Origin: Rhodopirellula sp. SM50
Lineage (GTDB): Bacteria; Planctomycetota; Planctomycetia; Pirellulales; Pirellulaceae
NCBI RefSeq assembly: GCF_002289565.1
Contig: NZ_NTFY01000019.1
Coordinates: 34,398-98,397, forward strand
Length of the DNA: 64,000 nucleotides
Direction of reading: 5' to 3'
This document shows, in pieces, positions 1 to 9,313 of the stretch (its first letter is position 1; every line of letters begins with the position of its first letter). Position numbers and translations under genes: made by a program. Under the pieces are notes generated by a model, which was not told the origin of the DNA, made no database searches, and saw only the letters and a list, made by a program, of their open reading frames with translations.

Positions 1-532
1 AATCAAAATCCAAGTACTCGTACAATTCGTTGCCATCGATGGTGACCTTGATCCGCGTCATGTTGCGGCCACGCCAAACGTCGTCGCGGACTTCCAAGTC
101 ATAGGTGAACCAGGTTCCGGGTTTGACATGCTGCTTGTAGACGTGGCACATCCCATAGATCGATCCGGTGCGAATCGGATCGGTGTGGGTGCTGTCGATT
201 TGTGCTTCGTAGCCATCGGTGAATCCCGGCTTCCGCGTGGTGCGGAAGTACAGACCGGAGTTGCCGCCGTCGTTGATCTTGATTTCGGCGCGATAGCGAA
301 AATTCTTGTAGGGTCCCGTCGTGTTGACCAACATCGACGGCGGTCCGGAGCCGGCGATCGCGCCGTCTTCGACTTTCCAAACACTCTTGTCATTGCCGAC
401 CTTTTCCCAGCCCTCGAGCGTTTCGCCGTCGAACAGGGACACCCACTTGCCATCTTCGGCCGGGGCAGTTGATGCGATGAAACAAAGTGACAATGCGGCA
501 AAGCCGCAGAACAAACGTCGAGCAATCGTCAT
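1..532 (-). CDS. DUF1080 (3-keto-disaccharide hydrolase-like) secreted protein, 3' end outside window
   Basis: The reading frame opens with ATG at 532 on the minus strand and runs off the left edge without a stop, so about 177 residues are visible. Residues 1-25 form a signal peptide (MTIARRLFCGFAALSLC, then an Ala/Pro-rich cleavage region APAED). The mature start reads KWVSLFDGETLEGWE, the usual opening of DUF1080 concanavalin-like beta-sandwich domains. Later segments (NSGLYFRT, GYEAQIDS, a Gly-Ser-Ile-Tyr motif, then TWFTYDLEVR) also fit this family. Planctomycetes have many paralogues, and some family members cleave 3-keto-glycosides. The substrate cannot be told here. It diverges from the GH99-like gene that starts at 943. 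Confidence 0.85.
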   Translation of the reverse strand, partial: MTIARRLFCGFAALSLCFIASTAPAEDGKWVSLFDGETLEGWEKVGNDKSVWKVEDGAIAGSGPPSMLVNTTGPYKNFRYRAEIKINDGGNSGLYFRTTRKPGFTDGYEAQIDSTHTDPIRTGSIYGMCHVYKQHVKPGTWFTYDLEVRDDVWRGRNMTRIKVTIDGNELYEYLDFD

Positions 533-942
533 GGTGAGATCCCAAAAGTGTAAAACAGTCGGTTCGTGCCTGAATCGGTGAACAGGCCAAAGTCAAAGCG
601 CAGCTTCAATGCACAGCTTTAATGTACAGCGAGGGAGCAACACTTTAACCGCCCCCCGCGGCGGCGGCTATTATGCAACCGCGTGTGGATGGCGGAATCA
701 GGTCCATCGGCGGCATGGGACTGGATTGGTTGCAGCCAGCTGGCGACGGATTGGAGTATCGACAGAAAACCCCACGACTTAAAGTCACCCTCCCTGCCAG
801 GGAGGGTCGAGCGCAGCGAGGGGAGGGTCCGTTAAGTTGTTGAAACACCGATGCTTGCCAAAAAGGTTGATGCAAGATCATGCGTGCACTATTGATGAGC
901 CCGGAAGCCGGTCCCGTCTGGTTGAACCCCGAGAACAGTCTG
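533..942. other. Intergenic region between divergent genes
   Basis: About 410 bases separate the divergent starts at 532 (minus) and 943 (plus). I see no convincing gene. The stretch holds the palindromic ACCCTCCCTGCCAGGGAGGG repeat listed separately. Promoters for both flanking genes should lie here, but I cannot point to a convincing -35/-10 pair. Confidence 0.5.
783..829. repeat. Copy of the ACCCTCCCTGCCAGGGAGGG intergenic repeat
   Basis: The core ACCCTCCCTGCCAGGGAGGG is an imperfect palindrome, followed by GTCGAGCGCAGCGAGGGGAGGGTC. A reverse-oriented relative lies at 37393-37442. Degenerate relatives occur around 18771-18890 and in the terminal repeats of the element at 32336-32681. It lies in the divergent intergenic region upstream of the GH99-like gene. 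Confidence 0.7.
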
Positions 943-2184
943 ATGCGAATGCTTAGTGTTTTAGTTGTTTGTTTGTCCCTGGTGAGCACGGTGCCGGCGC
1001 AACAGGTTGTCGACCGTACCACATTGACCGGTAAAGTCATGTGTGGCTATCAGGGCTGGTTCAACTGTCAAGGCGATGGCGCGAACCTCGGTTGGACCCA
1101 TTGGGCGAAACGACGCAACCAGCCCTTTGGACCGGGCAACGTGACGGTCGACCTGTGGCCGGATCTGTCGGAGTACGCGGAACACGAACGCTATGCCACC
1201 GGTCTCAAGCATGCCGACGGTCGCATGGCGGAGGTCTTCAGCAGCGGCAACCGCGACACGGTGATGCGACATTTTCAATGGATGCAAGACTACGGAATCG
1301 ACGGCGCCTTTGTGCAGCGATTTGCCAACGGACTGTCCCATCCAACGTCACTGCGGCACAAAAACAGGGTGCTCGCGCACTGCCGCGAAGGGGCCAACCG
1401 TGCCGGTCGTGCCTTTGCGGTGATGTATGACTTGTCGGGTCTTCGTGCGGGTCAGGTCTCGCGCGTGCGGGACGATTGGACGAGATTGCAAGCAGACATG
1501 AAGATCGCCGATGACCCCGCGTATCTGCATCACCAGAATCAACCGGTCGTCGCAGTCTGGGGCATCGGGTTCAGCGACGATCGCGACTATTCGTTGGCTG
1601 AATGCCTTGAGCTGGTGAAATGGCTCAAATCCGACGGATGCACCGTCATGCTCGGGGTACCGTCGTTCTGGCGCGAAGGCAAACGGGATGCGGTCAGCGA
1701 TCCCCTGTTGCACACGATTCTGGAATCGGCGGACATCGTCAGCCCCTGGAGCATCGGACGGTATCAAACGCCGGAGCAGGCGACGCGTCATGCCGCAACG
1801 GTTTGGAGCGGCGACCGTCAATGGTGCGATGCACGGAAGATTGATTTTCTGCCGGTCGTGTTTCCGGGCTTCAGTTGGCACAACCTTACCGGCGACAAAC
1901 TCGGTGCGATACCGAGATTGAAGGGGCAATTCCTGTGGTCGCAACTGACCGCGGCCAAACGCGCCGGATGCGAAATGATTTACGTCGCGATGTTCGACGA
2001 AGTTGATGAAGGCACGGCGATCTTCAAATGCAGCAACGATCCGCCCGTGGGAAACGGTGCCCGGTTTCTGACCTATGAAGGACTGCCCAGCGACCACTAT
2101 CTAAAGCTGGTCGGCCAAGGCGGCAAGCTGCTGCGGGACGAAATACCGATCACCGAAACGTTCGAAAGCCTCCCGAATCCATGA
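943..2184 (+). CDS. GH99-like (GH71/GH99 clan) secreted glycoside hydrolase
   Basis: A 413-residue protein if started at ATG 943. The frame also permits a start at 880, but only the 943 start places a signal peptide (MRMLSVLVVCLSLVSTVPAQ) at the N-terminus. The mature protein begins with TLTGKVMCGYQGWFNCQGDG, the usual opening of planctomycete proteins annotated as GH71/99-like or xylosidase/arabinosidase. It continues with WMQDYGIDGAFVQRF, a conserved Asp/Gly-rich strand, and ends with AMFDEVDEGTAIFK, the late acidic motif of the same group. GH99 enzymes cleave internal alpha-mannosyl linkages, but this branch has no assured specificity. Export and the DUF1080 neighbour suggest extracellular or periplasmic glycan degradation. 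Confidence 0.8.
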   Translation: MRMLSVLVVCLSLVSTVPAQQVVDRTTLTGKVMCGYQGWFNCQGDGANLGWTHWAKRRNQPFGPGNVTVDLWPDLSEYAEHERYATGLKHADGRMAEVFSSGNRDTVMRHFQWMQDYGIDGAFVQRFANGLSHPTSLRHKNRVLAHCREGANRAGRAFAVMYDLSGLRAGQVSRVRDDWTRLQADMKIADDPAYLHHQNQPVVAVWGIGFSDDRDYSLAECLELVKWLKSDGCTVMLGVPSFWREGKRDAVSDPLLHTILESADIVSPWSIGRYQTPEQATRHAATVWSGDRQWCDARKIDFLPVVFPGFSWHNLTGDKLGAIPRLKGQFLWSQLTAAKRAGCEMIYVAMFDEVDEGTAIFKCSNDPPVGNGARFLTYEGLPSDHYLKLVGQGGKLLRDEIPITETFESLPNP

Positions 2185-2255
2185 AACGAAATTCGCTCGG
2201 GCGACAAATGAAAGCTCTGACGTACGTTGCTCGCCGGGGCAACAACCGTGCAATG

Positions 2256-2305
2256 GGACCAATAGGACGCATAGGACGCATAGGTCCCAGATGTCCTATT
2301 GGTCC
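2256..2305. terminator. Strong hairpin between convergent genes, possible bidirectional terminator
   Basis: GGACCAATAGGAC at 2256-2268 is matched perfectly by its reverse complement GTCCTATTGGTCC at 2293-2305, with a 24-base loop. The loop itself repeats GCATAGGAC. It lies 70 bases past the GH99-like stop and touches the stop of the minus-strand sulfatase remnant. There is no clear U-tract, so it could equally be a dispersed repeat. Confidence 0.45.
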
Positions 2306-2424
2306 TATCGATTGTGTTCACGGAGCGTTTCAGCCAACTCTTTCGACACGTTCGGCCGATCCGCCGCAGAGAGCGAATGGCGCATCAACAGCAAGGCGAG
2401 AACAATCCCGGTGCGCCTGATCAT
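2305..2424 (-). pseudogene. Internally deleted sulfatase remnant (signal peptide fused to C-terminal tail)
   Basis: A 39-codon minus-strand frame starts at ATG 2424, with a good upstream AGGAAG. It encodes MIRRTGIVLALLLMRHSLSA, then ADRPN, then directly SKELAETLREHNR and a stop. Signal peptide plus ADRPN is the standard N-terminal junction of planctomycete sulfatases, where catalytic residues follow at once. SKELAETLREHN resembles the last residues of the same family. The catalytic core of more than 400 residues is absent. I infer an internal deletion that kept start and end in frame. A genuine short secreted peptide is possible but less likely. Confidence 0.5.
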
Positions 2425-2538
2425 CAAAAACTTCCTGTTGAAATCGAAACGTGTACAATGGTGCTGTAAACGCACGCGTTGTGACGTCGTGCTTCGCGGT
2501 GGTGCGATGCAACATTCTATTGGCTGACGGTGTTTTCG

Positions 2539-5500
2539 ATGTCGAATGATTCGAAAAATGGTCGTCCTGACCAAATCGATGCGGTTTGCCGAGAGTTTAA
2601 GCGGGCGTGGGTCGTCGGCGAAAACCCTCGGATCGAAGATTTTGCCGAGGGGATCGAACCGGCGAATCATTCCGAAGCGATTCGCCAGCTGTTGCGCATT
2701 GAATTGGATCTCCGACAGGCGGCGGGTGACCCGGTCGACCTGTCAACGTATCGCAATCGATTTCCGATCACCTTGGATTCGATCATCATGACGGATCAAC
2801 AACTGCCGCTGACCGAAGCGCTCGGTGCGACTCGGGGCCGCGACACGGACGGCGATTTCACGATCAACCACAACGGCGGTAAGCCGCGGCAGCTGGGGCA
2901 GTACGAGTTGCTCGAACGGATCGGCCGCGGGGGGATGGGAATTGTCTTTCGCGCCCGGGACGTCAAGCTCGGCAAAACGGTCGCCGTGAAGGTGTTGCCC
3001 CTGAACTCGGCGGTGATCAGTCCCTCGGCTCTCGCCCGGTTTCAAATCGAGGCGAAGGCTGCCGCACAGTTGGAGCATCCCCATGTCGTCACCGTGTTCG
3101 CATCCGACGTTGACGATGGAATCTACTACTATGCGATGCAGTACATCCGGGGACAGAATCTGGCCAAGCGGATTTCGGAGTTTCGCGAGGCGGGGTCGTC
3201 CCAGGGGAGTTCAGATGGTCTGGCGCGGAAATCCACGGTCAAGATTCAGAACCAGTTGACCGATCGTGGGTCCGGCGACGATGCCGGATCCCACCGCAGC
3301 GACCGCTCCGGGGCGCGGCTCGCGGATCGATCGTATGTGGCGACGTTTGCCCGCTGGGGAATCCAGATTGCAGACGCGCTGCAGCATGCCCACGATCTGG
3401 GGATTGTCCACCGCGACATCAAGCCATCGAACCTGCTAATCGATGAGCAAGAGAATCTATACGTCGCGGACTTCGGGTTGGCGCAGATGCAAGGGGAAGC
3501 CGAGTTGACCCGATCCGGTGACGTGATCGGCACGTGGCGTTACATGAGTCCAGAGCAGGCTTGCGCGCAGCGGGTGGTGGTCGATCATCGTTCCGATCTC
3601 TTCTCCTTGGGGGCAACGCTCTATGAGTTGTTCACCTTGCGTCGAGCGTTTGACGGGAAAACGCGCGCCGAGATTCTGCAACAGATTGCGTATGACGATC
3701 CGGTTTTTCCACGCAAGATCAACGCCGATCTGCCGGAAGAACTGTCGATCATTGTGATGAAGTGTTTGGCCAAAAACCCCGACGAGCGATACCAGACGGC
3801 TGGGGAATTGGCAGATGATCTACGGGCGTATCTCCGTGACGAACCGATTCGGGCTCGCAAGCCCACTCTGTCGCAACGGTCAAGACGATGGGCACGAAAA
3901 CATCGCTCGTTGGTCAACTCGCTGGTCGCCGCATCAGCCATTGCCATCGTTGCGTCGATCGGTTCATTGACCTATGCCGTCCAAGCGGAAACCGAATCTC
4001 GGATCCGTGTGGAAGCCAAGAACACGGAATTAGCGGCGGCGCTCAACGAATCCGAAGGTCGTCGTTTGATCGCGTTGGCGGCGCTCGAATTGCCCCACGA
4101 TCCCAATCTGTCCCTGGCGCTCGCCGGTGAAGGCGTGCGACGTCATCCCGATGCAGAGGGCCGAACGGCGTTGTTGGCCGCGTTTGATGCCAATCACCAG
4201 CGGTTGGTGTTGGAAAATGAATCGGATGTGGGCGAGGCGCGATACAGTCCCGATGGGAAACGGATCGTTACCGCGGCACCCTCGACGAAATACTCCGCCG
4301 GCCCGCTGCCGGCCCGCATCTTTGACGCGCTGACGGGCAAGCCGCTCTTGAAGTTGCAAGCCGAGACGACGATCACCTCGGCGGTCTTCGATCCGACGGG
4401 CCGGCGAGTCTTGACGACGTCCTGCCCCGGTGGCGCGCTGAGTTTGCCAGAGGAAAAACTGGCGGAAATTTCGCCGCGCGTCTGGGATGCCGATCGCGGT
4501 GTCGAAATCGCCGCACTCGAAGGAGCGTTCTTGCTGCAAACCGATTCCGCGTCGTTCTGTCCGACCGGCCCGATGACCAAGATTGTCACACCGGGGATCG
4601 ACAATTCGGCACGCCTCTACAACGCCGCCGGTGACTTGATGCTGACACTCCGTGGCCACACCGCCCGCGTCACCTACGCCGGCTATTCGCCCGATGGCAC
4701 CAAGATCGTCACCGTATCGGATGACCACACCGTCCGAATTTGGAATGCCGAAACCGGCGCGGAGCTGCGGACGCTCGATGCGTGGAAGGATCGTTTGCCC
4801 GACGAAACTGCGGGGCAACTGGTTCAATCGGTGCGGTTCAGTCCCGACTCGAATCACTTGCTCACCTGTTCGGTCCAACTCGGTGTCGATCTTTGGGATT
4901 TAGCCCGCGACGAGTCGACTGCGCTGGGGCACGGCAATCACGTCGCCTTCAGTCCCGACGGTGAACAATTTGCCATCGCCTGGGACGATACGATCCGTGT
5001 GCTCGATTGGCATCGCCGAAAGGTGCGTTGTGAATTGGTTCACGATCAGTGGGCCGGGCCGTTCTCGTTTTCCAGCGACAGCAAACGGATTGTCAGTCTG
5101 ACCGGATCAAAACGGTTTGCCGCGTGGGATGCAGAATCGGGACGGAAGCTCGCCGAGTTTCGCGGACACGACCGGAACGTTCAATTCGCTTCCTTTAGTC
5201 CCGATTCGCAGCACCTCGTTTCGGGAACCGGTGGTTCGAACGTCCGCGTGTGGTCAATCCAGTCTGGAAAACAACGCGCCACCTTGCCGGATGAAGCATC
5301 AGTCCACCCACCTTTGATCGCACAAGATCCGGACACCCATCGAATTGTTTTTTCGATGAACTACCATCATTTCGGTGGCATCCTGCAGCTCGATTCCGGG
5401 GAGTTGACCGACCAGTTCCCAGGGCACCTGCAACCGGAAGGATCCGCGGCGCGGCGACTGGTCACGCACACCGACCACCAGGTTCTGGTTCGGGACGGGG

Positions 5501-7389
5501 GCACGGGCGAAAGTCTGGGTTCGTTCCGGCAACGGTTGGGTCGGTTCCTGGAAGCGACACCGAGCCCGTCTGGGGAGCATGTTTTGATTCGGACCAAGCG
5601 CGGCCCGAGTTGGATTTGGAATTGGAGCAGCGATGAAACGATCTTGGTGACGGGCGATCACGAAACCATTCACGCTGCGGCATTTCATCCTACCGCGTCC
5701 CAAGTGGCCTGCGGCGGCGACGATGGCATTGTCGCGACCCGAGATGTGACGACCGGCACTGAACTGCGGCAATTCTCCTGTCGCGGCGAGATCGCTCATC
5801 TGATCTACAGCCCAGCCGGCGATCGGCTGTTGGTCATCAATTCGGAGAACCGTGGTTTCGTGCTCGATTCCGATTCGTTGGAAGTGGTGACGCAATTCAC
5901 ATCGCTGGACCACCCCTTCAACCGGGCCGCATTCGTCGCCGACGGAAAACGAATCCTCACCTACCGACTCTCGACCACCAAGCTGGCTTGTTGGGATGCG
6001 GAAACCGGCGACTTGATCCACCAGGTCGATAGTCCCGGCGGAAAACTGCACCTGGCGGTGAGTGAGCTGGGGAACCGAGCGATTCTGGCAAGCGATGAAG
6101 CGGGGCTGTTTGTCTGGGATGTCTTATCCGGTCAGATCGTGCGGCGAACGACGGGAGCCTACGCCACGGCTGCCTTCCTGGACGACGACACCCTCGTCGC
6201 CGCGACCGCTCACCCTTTTTCCAGACCATCGCGAAATCAAGCTGCCAAGTATGGTCCGCCTCAATTGGAGATCTGGAACGTCGCCGGTGAGACCGACCAA
6301 CCCGACCGCACCTTGCCCCTGCAGGGCGCCATCCACCAGATTCACATCACCGAGGATCCTAATCGCATTCTAATCGGTCAGCGTCATTTTCCCTTGGCCG
6401 TGTATGACTCCCAGTCGCTCAAGCCGATCGGTCAGATCCGTGGCCATGCGGCTCCGATTTCGTTTGCCGCGCCCGTGCCCGATCGCAGCGAGATCGTCAC
6501 GTGTTCCTATGACACCCGGATCATGATTTGGGATGCGAAATCACTCCGTCTTAAACGCACGCTGGCGTCGCACGCTCACCCGATCACCGCCGCGGCGATC
6601 TCGGTGGATGGGCGCATGCTTGCCTCGGCTGACCAGGGTGGTGTGCTCGACTTGTGGAATCTTGCCGAAGTCCAGGACAAACCGCTCCAGCACCTCCAGG
6701 CGTTTGACAATCCGATCGAAGGGTGCAGTCTGTCGGCATTCAACGCCCGCGTGGTGGCGTATTGCCAAGATGGGCAATGGAACGTCTGGGAAACGGCAAA
6801 CGGAAAGCCCGCCCAATGGGAAGACGAAAAGGACCGCGTCGTGCTGGCCGAATTCCAACCGGACGGAAGTCGGTTGCTGCTGGTACCGGCAAACCGCAAC
6901 ACAAAACAGTTTCCTTCGCGAATCGTTTCGCCGGCCGGAAAGTCCGTCGAGTTGGACCTGCCGCGTTCGCCCCGTTCGTTGAGATTCAGCCCGTCCGGTG
7001 AAACGGTGCTGGGGATTATCGGCCCACAAGCGATCCTGTTTGACGCCGTCTCGGGTGAAAGAAAAACCACGATCGTCACGTCCGAACCGATCGGCTATGC
7101 GACCGGCGAGCGGGGCGGTGAGGACATCATGACCAATCAGGGAACATCCATTTCTATTTGGAAACGAACGGGCGATCCGATCCTGACCGTACGGGACGAC
7201 CTCGGTTTTCGAACCTTCGCCGGAATCGAACACCTCGGTCGCGACGCGGTCTGGGTTCTCTCGTCCGACAATCGGGTCCGCAAGATTCCGATCACAACCG
7301 ATGCCCTAATCAAGTTCTCTCGTTCGCTCCGTCAAGACGAGCGCGAACGGTTTCATCTCCGCAACACCGCAACGCCGACAGACGAGTGA
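2539..7389 (+). CDS. Membrane Ser/Thr protein kinase with C-terminal WD40 repeats
   Basis: About 1616 residues from ATG 2539; a GTG at 2530 is an alternative. Residues 1-110 resemble the acidic region that precedes planctomycete kinases. The kinase domain follows at roughly 120-430: GRGGMG loop near 130, VAVKV lysine near 151, HRDIKPSN near 291, DFGLA near 311 and a MSPEQ activation-segment end. A Ser/Arg-rich insert of about 50 residues (220-270) splits the N- and C-lobe. One membrane helix lies near 458-481, so the kinase is cytoplasmic. The remaining 1100 residues hold many WD40-type repeats (SPDGTKIVTVSDDHTVRIWN and variants), forming a sensor or scaffold of probably several propellers. 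Target proteins are unknown. Confidence 0.92.
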   Translation: MSNDSKNGRPDQIDAVCREFKRAWVVGENPRIEDFAEGIEPANHSEAIRQLLRIELDLRQAAGDPVDLSTYRNRFPITLDSIIMTDQQLPLTEALGATRGRDTDGDFTINHNGGKPRQLGQYELLERIGRGGMGIVFRARDVKLGKTVAVKVLPLNSAVISPSALARFQIEAKAAAQLEHPHVVTVFASDVDDGIYYYAMQYIRGQNLAKRISEFREAGSSQGSSDGLARKSTVKIQNQLTDRGSGDDAGSHRSDRSGARLADRSYVATFARWGIQIADALQHAHDLGIVHRDIKPSNLLIDEQENLYVADFGLAQMQGEAELTRSGDVIGTWRYMSPEQACAQRVVVDHRSDLFSLGATLYELFTLRRAFDGKTRAEILQQIAYDDPVFPRKINADLPEELSIIVMKCLAKNPDERYQTAGELADDLRAYLRDEPIRARKPTLSQRSRRWARKHRSLVNSLVAASAIAIVASIGSLTYAVQAETESRIRVEAKNTELAAALNESEGRRLIALAALELPHDPNLSLALAGEGVRRHPDAEGRTALLAAFDANHQRLVLENESDVGEARYSPDGKRIVTAAPSTKYSAGPLPARIFDALTGKPLLKLQAETTITSAVFDPTGRRVLTTSCPGGALSLPEEKLAEISPRVWDADRGVEIAALEGAFLLQTDSASFCPTGPMTKIVTPGIDNSARLYNAAGDLMLTLRGHTARVTYAGYSPDGTKIVTVSDDHTVRIWNAETGAELRTLDAWKDRLPDETAGQLVQSVRFSPDSNHLLTCSVQLGVDLWDLARDESTALGHGNHVAFSPDGEQFAIAWDDTIRVLDWHRRKVRCELVHDQWAGPFSFSSDSKRIVSLTGSKRFAAWDAESGRKLAEFRGHDRNVQFASFSPDSQHLVSGTGGSNVRVWSIQSGKQRATLPDEASVHPPLIAQDPDTHRIVFSMNYHHFGGILQLDSGELTDQFPGHLQPEGSAARRLVTHTDHQVLVRDGGTGESLGSFRQRLGRFLEATPSPSGEHVLIRTKRGPSWIWNWSSDETILVTGDHETIHAAAFHPTASQVACGGDDGIVATRDVTTGTELRQFSCRGEIAHLIYSPAGDRLLVINSENRGFVLDSDSLEVVTQFTSLDHPFNRAAFVADGKRILTYRLSTTKLACWDAETGDLIHQVDSPGGKLHLAVSELGNRAILASDEAGLFVWDVLSGQIVRRTTGAYATAAFLDDDTLVAATAHPFSRPSRNQAAKYGPPQLEIWNVAGETDQPDRTLPLQGAIHQIHITEDPNRILIGQRHFPLAVYDSQSLKPIGQIRGHAAPISFAAPVPDRSEIVTCSYDTRIMIWDAKSLRLKRTLASHAHPITAAAISVDGRMLASADQGGVLDLWNLAEVQDKPLQHLQAFDNPIEGCSLSAFNARVVAYCQDGQWNVWETANGKPAQWEDEKDRVVLAEFQPDGSRLLLVPANRNTKQFPSRIVSPAGKSVELDLPRSPRSLRFSPSGETVLGIIGPQAILFDAVSGERKTTIVTSEPIGYATGERGGEDIMTNQGTSISIWKRTGDPILTVRDDLGFRTFAGIEHLGRDAVWVLSSDNRVRKIPITTDALIKFSRSLRQDERERFHLRNTATPTDE

Positions 7390-7436
7390 ACCCTTCCGTC
7401 GGCCGGCGGTGTAGCGGGCTTGAAGACAAGACCGCC

Positions 7437-7545
7437 AAGTGAAGCAGCGTCGCTTCGGGTTGGGCCGGTAGGCTCGCGCTAAACCGCTGATGACCGTTTG
7501 ATCTCAGCCGGCTCGCGCCAGCGTCCGGGCGGCTTCATTGAGGTT
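7437..7545. repeat. Dispersed palindromic repeat, copy 1
   Basis: GGTAGGCTCGCGCTAAACCG, then CTGATGACCGTTTGATCTCAG and CCGGCTCGCGCCAGCGTCCG form an imperfect palindrome. The reverse complement of the core at 51497-51565 matches it closely, including the CGCGCCAGCGTCCGGG end and the ATTGA that follows. It fills most of the convergent gap between the kinase and the Cys-rich protein and overlaps the last codons of neither strongly. Confidence 0.7.
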
Positions 7546-8663
7546 CACGGAGCGGTATCGGGCTTTGAAATGGAATCTCCACAATCGGTGCAGTCGCGCT
7601 TTCCGCTCGGCGACTCGGCGTCGAGGGTTTCGCAGGAGGAGATCCCGCCGTATTCGTCGGCCAAGCTGATCGCCGCCGTTTCGGCCGCCGCGCAGGCCGC
7701 GGTGCGGTCCCGTCCGTAACGTGCCGTCTCGATCGTCATTGACGCTTCATTGGTCGTGCAGCGGAAACGGCAGGACACGCTTTCGGTACACGCATTGCGT
7801 TGCGTGTTGAGCAACGTCACGCAGCGGACCGAAGGCAGAATCTCAATCTCTTCGTGTTCCCTGGCCGCCAGATATAGTTCAAGCTGTCGAGCCAAATCGA
7901 TCGCTCCGACCACGGCTGTCTCTTTTGAGGTGCCGCTATGTTGCAGTTCTTGGTTGTAAATCGTGTTGCCGTGCCGAGATTGAACACGAACGTAGCACTT
8001 GTAAATCCAACGCGGGACTTCTTGAAACTGCAAACTGCCCGCTCGCAATCCGCCGTCTCGGCCGATCACTTTTAAGAACCGACTCCACGCGTCTTCGCGC
8101 GTGAACGCTCCCAACGTCACCCGGCGTCCCGACGATTCACCAACGCCGGAGAACTCATAACGCTTCGGCGGTTCGGGGTACTGAAACTCGGTGAACGTGA
8201 TGTTGTGATACCGTTTCGTGACGAGTATTCCCTTCGTCTGCTTCACCAAACCGGGCTCTTCCATCGACGCCGGCGGATAGTCATAACAGGGATCCGACGT
8301 GTTCGTCGTTGCCGGGTAGCAACAGTGTGGCGTGCCGTAGTCGCATCGGTTGTCCGCTTCGCACGCGGCTTTGGCATTGCTGCAGGCCGCACTCTCGCTG
8401 CTACCCTGACCCCCAAATTCATCCAACCCACATTCATACTCCTCACCCAATTCCGGATCGTAGCAAACGCACACCTGATAGACCGTGCAGTCCCACTGTG
8501 TCACTTCCTCCTTGGTGTCCAGGACGTCCACGCCGGTGTTTAAGTCAACCAGGGCCGGAGGTTTCGGTCCCTCGGCGGGCTCTTGAGCCGCCATCGGCAG
8601 CGCCACACTGCACGCCATCGAAATCAATACGCAACAGTGAATCAGTGTCGTCTGGTTCATCAT
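7545..8663 (-). CDS. Cys-rich secreted protein, unknown function
   Basis: A 372-residue protein read from ATG 8663, with AAGGGGAG about 9 bases upstream; a second ATG follows at 8660. The frame extends further upstream, but only this start gives a signal peptide (LIHCCVLISMACSVALPMAA). Past cleavage there is a Cys-rich segment (VCVCYDPELGEEYECG, later NRCDYGTPHCCYP) with many possible disulfides. The middle looks like two beta-rich segments of similar size. The C-terminus has another Cys group (VRCVTLLN, SVSCRFRC) and ends CTDCGDSISK. An Ala/Cys pattern (AACSNAKAACEADNRC and AACAAAETAAISLADE) recurs and hints at internal duplication. I do not recognise the family. Confidence 0.7.
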   Translation of the reverse strand: MMNQTTLIHCCVLISMACSVALPMAAQEPAEGPKPPALVDLNTGVDVLDTKEEVTQWDCTVYQVCVCYDPELGEEYECGLDEFGGQGSSESAACSNAKAACEADNRCDYGTPHCCYPATTNTSDPCYDYPPASMEEPGLVKQTKGILVTKRYHNITFTEFQYPEPPKRYEFSGVGESSGRRVTLGAFTREDAWSRFLKVIGRDGGLRAGSLQFQEVPRWIYKCYVRVQSRHGNTIYNQELQHSGTSKETAVVGAIDLARQLELYLAAREHEEIEILPSVRCVTLLNTQRNACTESVSCRFRCTTNEASMTIETARYGRDRTAACAAAETAAISLADEYGGISSCETLDAESPSGKRDCTDCGDSISKPDTAP

Positions 8664-8892
8664 TCTTTGTGCTCCCCTTGAAGTGATCAGCTCGTTGAAA
8701 GACTCGGGGTCTTTACGCAGAGAAACACCGTAATCTCCCTTCGGGTAGTAATCAACCCACTTACACGAGTGACGCAAATTGAATCAGCCAACGCCGGACA
8801 CGCGGCGCGGAAACCGTGTTCGTCTCTTTGGTGTATGCCCCCGAGCGGTAACGCTGTGAAGCATTATTTGCTGGTGCTTCTTTAGGTTTTAA

Positions 8893-9159
8893 CGGCAGGG
8901 CGATGACAAGAAGACGCGCATCGTTCCCGCGCTTGAAAAGCAAGCTTGTTATTTCGTCAAGGGACTCGATCCGCCGCGCGTCCTGCGCCTCACGTCACTC
9001 AGTAAGCAAGCGATCGGGGCGATCGATACGCTTCGGCAGGTGGAGCAGACGATCGAAGCGGTCGAACTTGCCAAACTGATCAAAACCGGCATTTGGCTGC
9101 TGCGGCCCAAATCCGATGCCGATGCCGAAACATGTCCATCAGAAACAGGTGGAGAATAA
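8893..9159 (+). pseudogene. Start-less coding fragment upstream of the metal ATPase
   Basis: An open stretch of 88 codons follows a TAA and ends at TAA 9157-9159, with no usable ATG or TTG near its beginning. The translation looks protein-like rather than random: RIVPALEKQACYFVKGLDPP, then LSKQAIGAIDTLRQVEQTIE and LAKLIKTGIWLLRPKSD. It has an amphipathic helical pattern, and codon use resembles neighbouring genes. I do not recognise it. It may be the 3' end of a gene that lost its beginning, or a short protein starting at an internal GTG. About 150 bases separate it from the P-type ATPase start. Confidence 0.35.
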
Positions 9160-9313
9160 CCAGCCTTCCGGTCTTTCAGGCTGACGCCGGACGACTTGCG
9201 GCCTGTCGCTTTAGCCGACGTATTCTATGTTCGACCGACAATTGGCAGACTTGGTATGCCAGTTGCTCTTTTTGGCCTGTTTCGAACCTTCACGTTGCTC
9301 CACAGGATTTCCG

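Noticed and set aside
4030..6051. Long minus-strand frames opposite the WD40 region (4030-4878 and 5299-6051)
   Set aside because: They mirror the WD40 repeats of the kinase and have the low-complexity composition of antisense translation.
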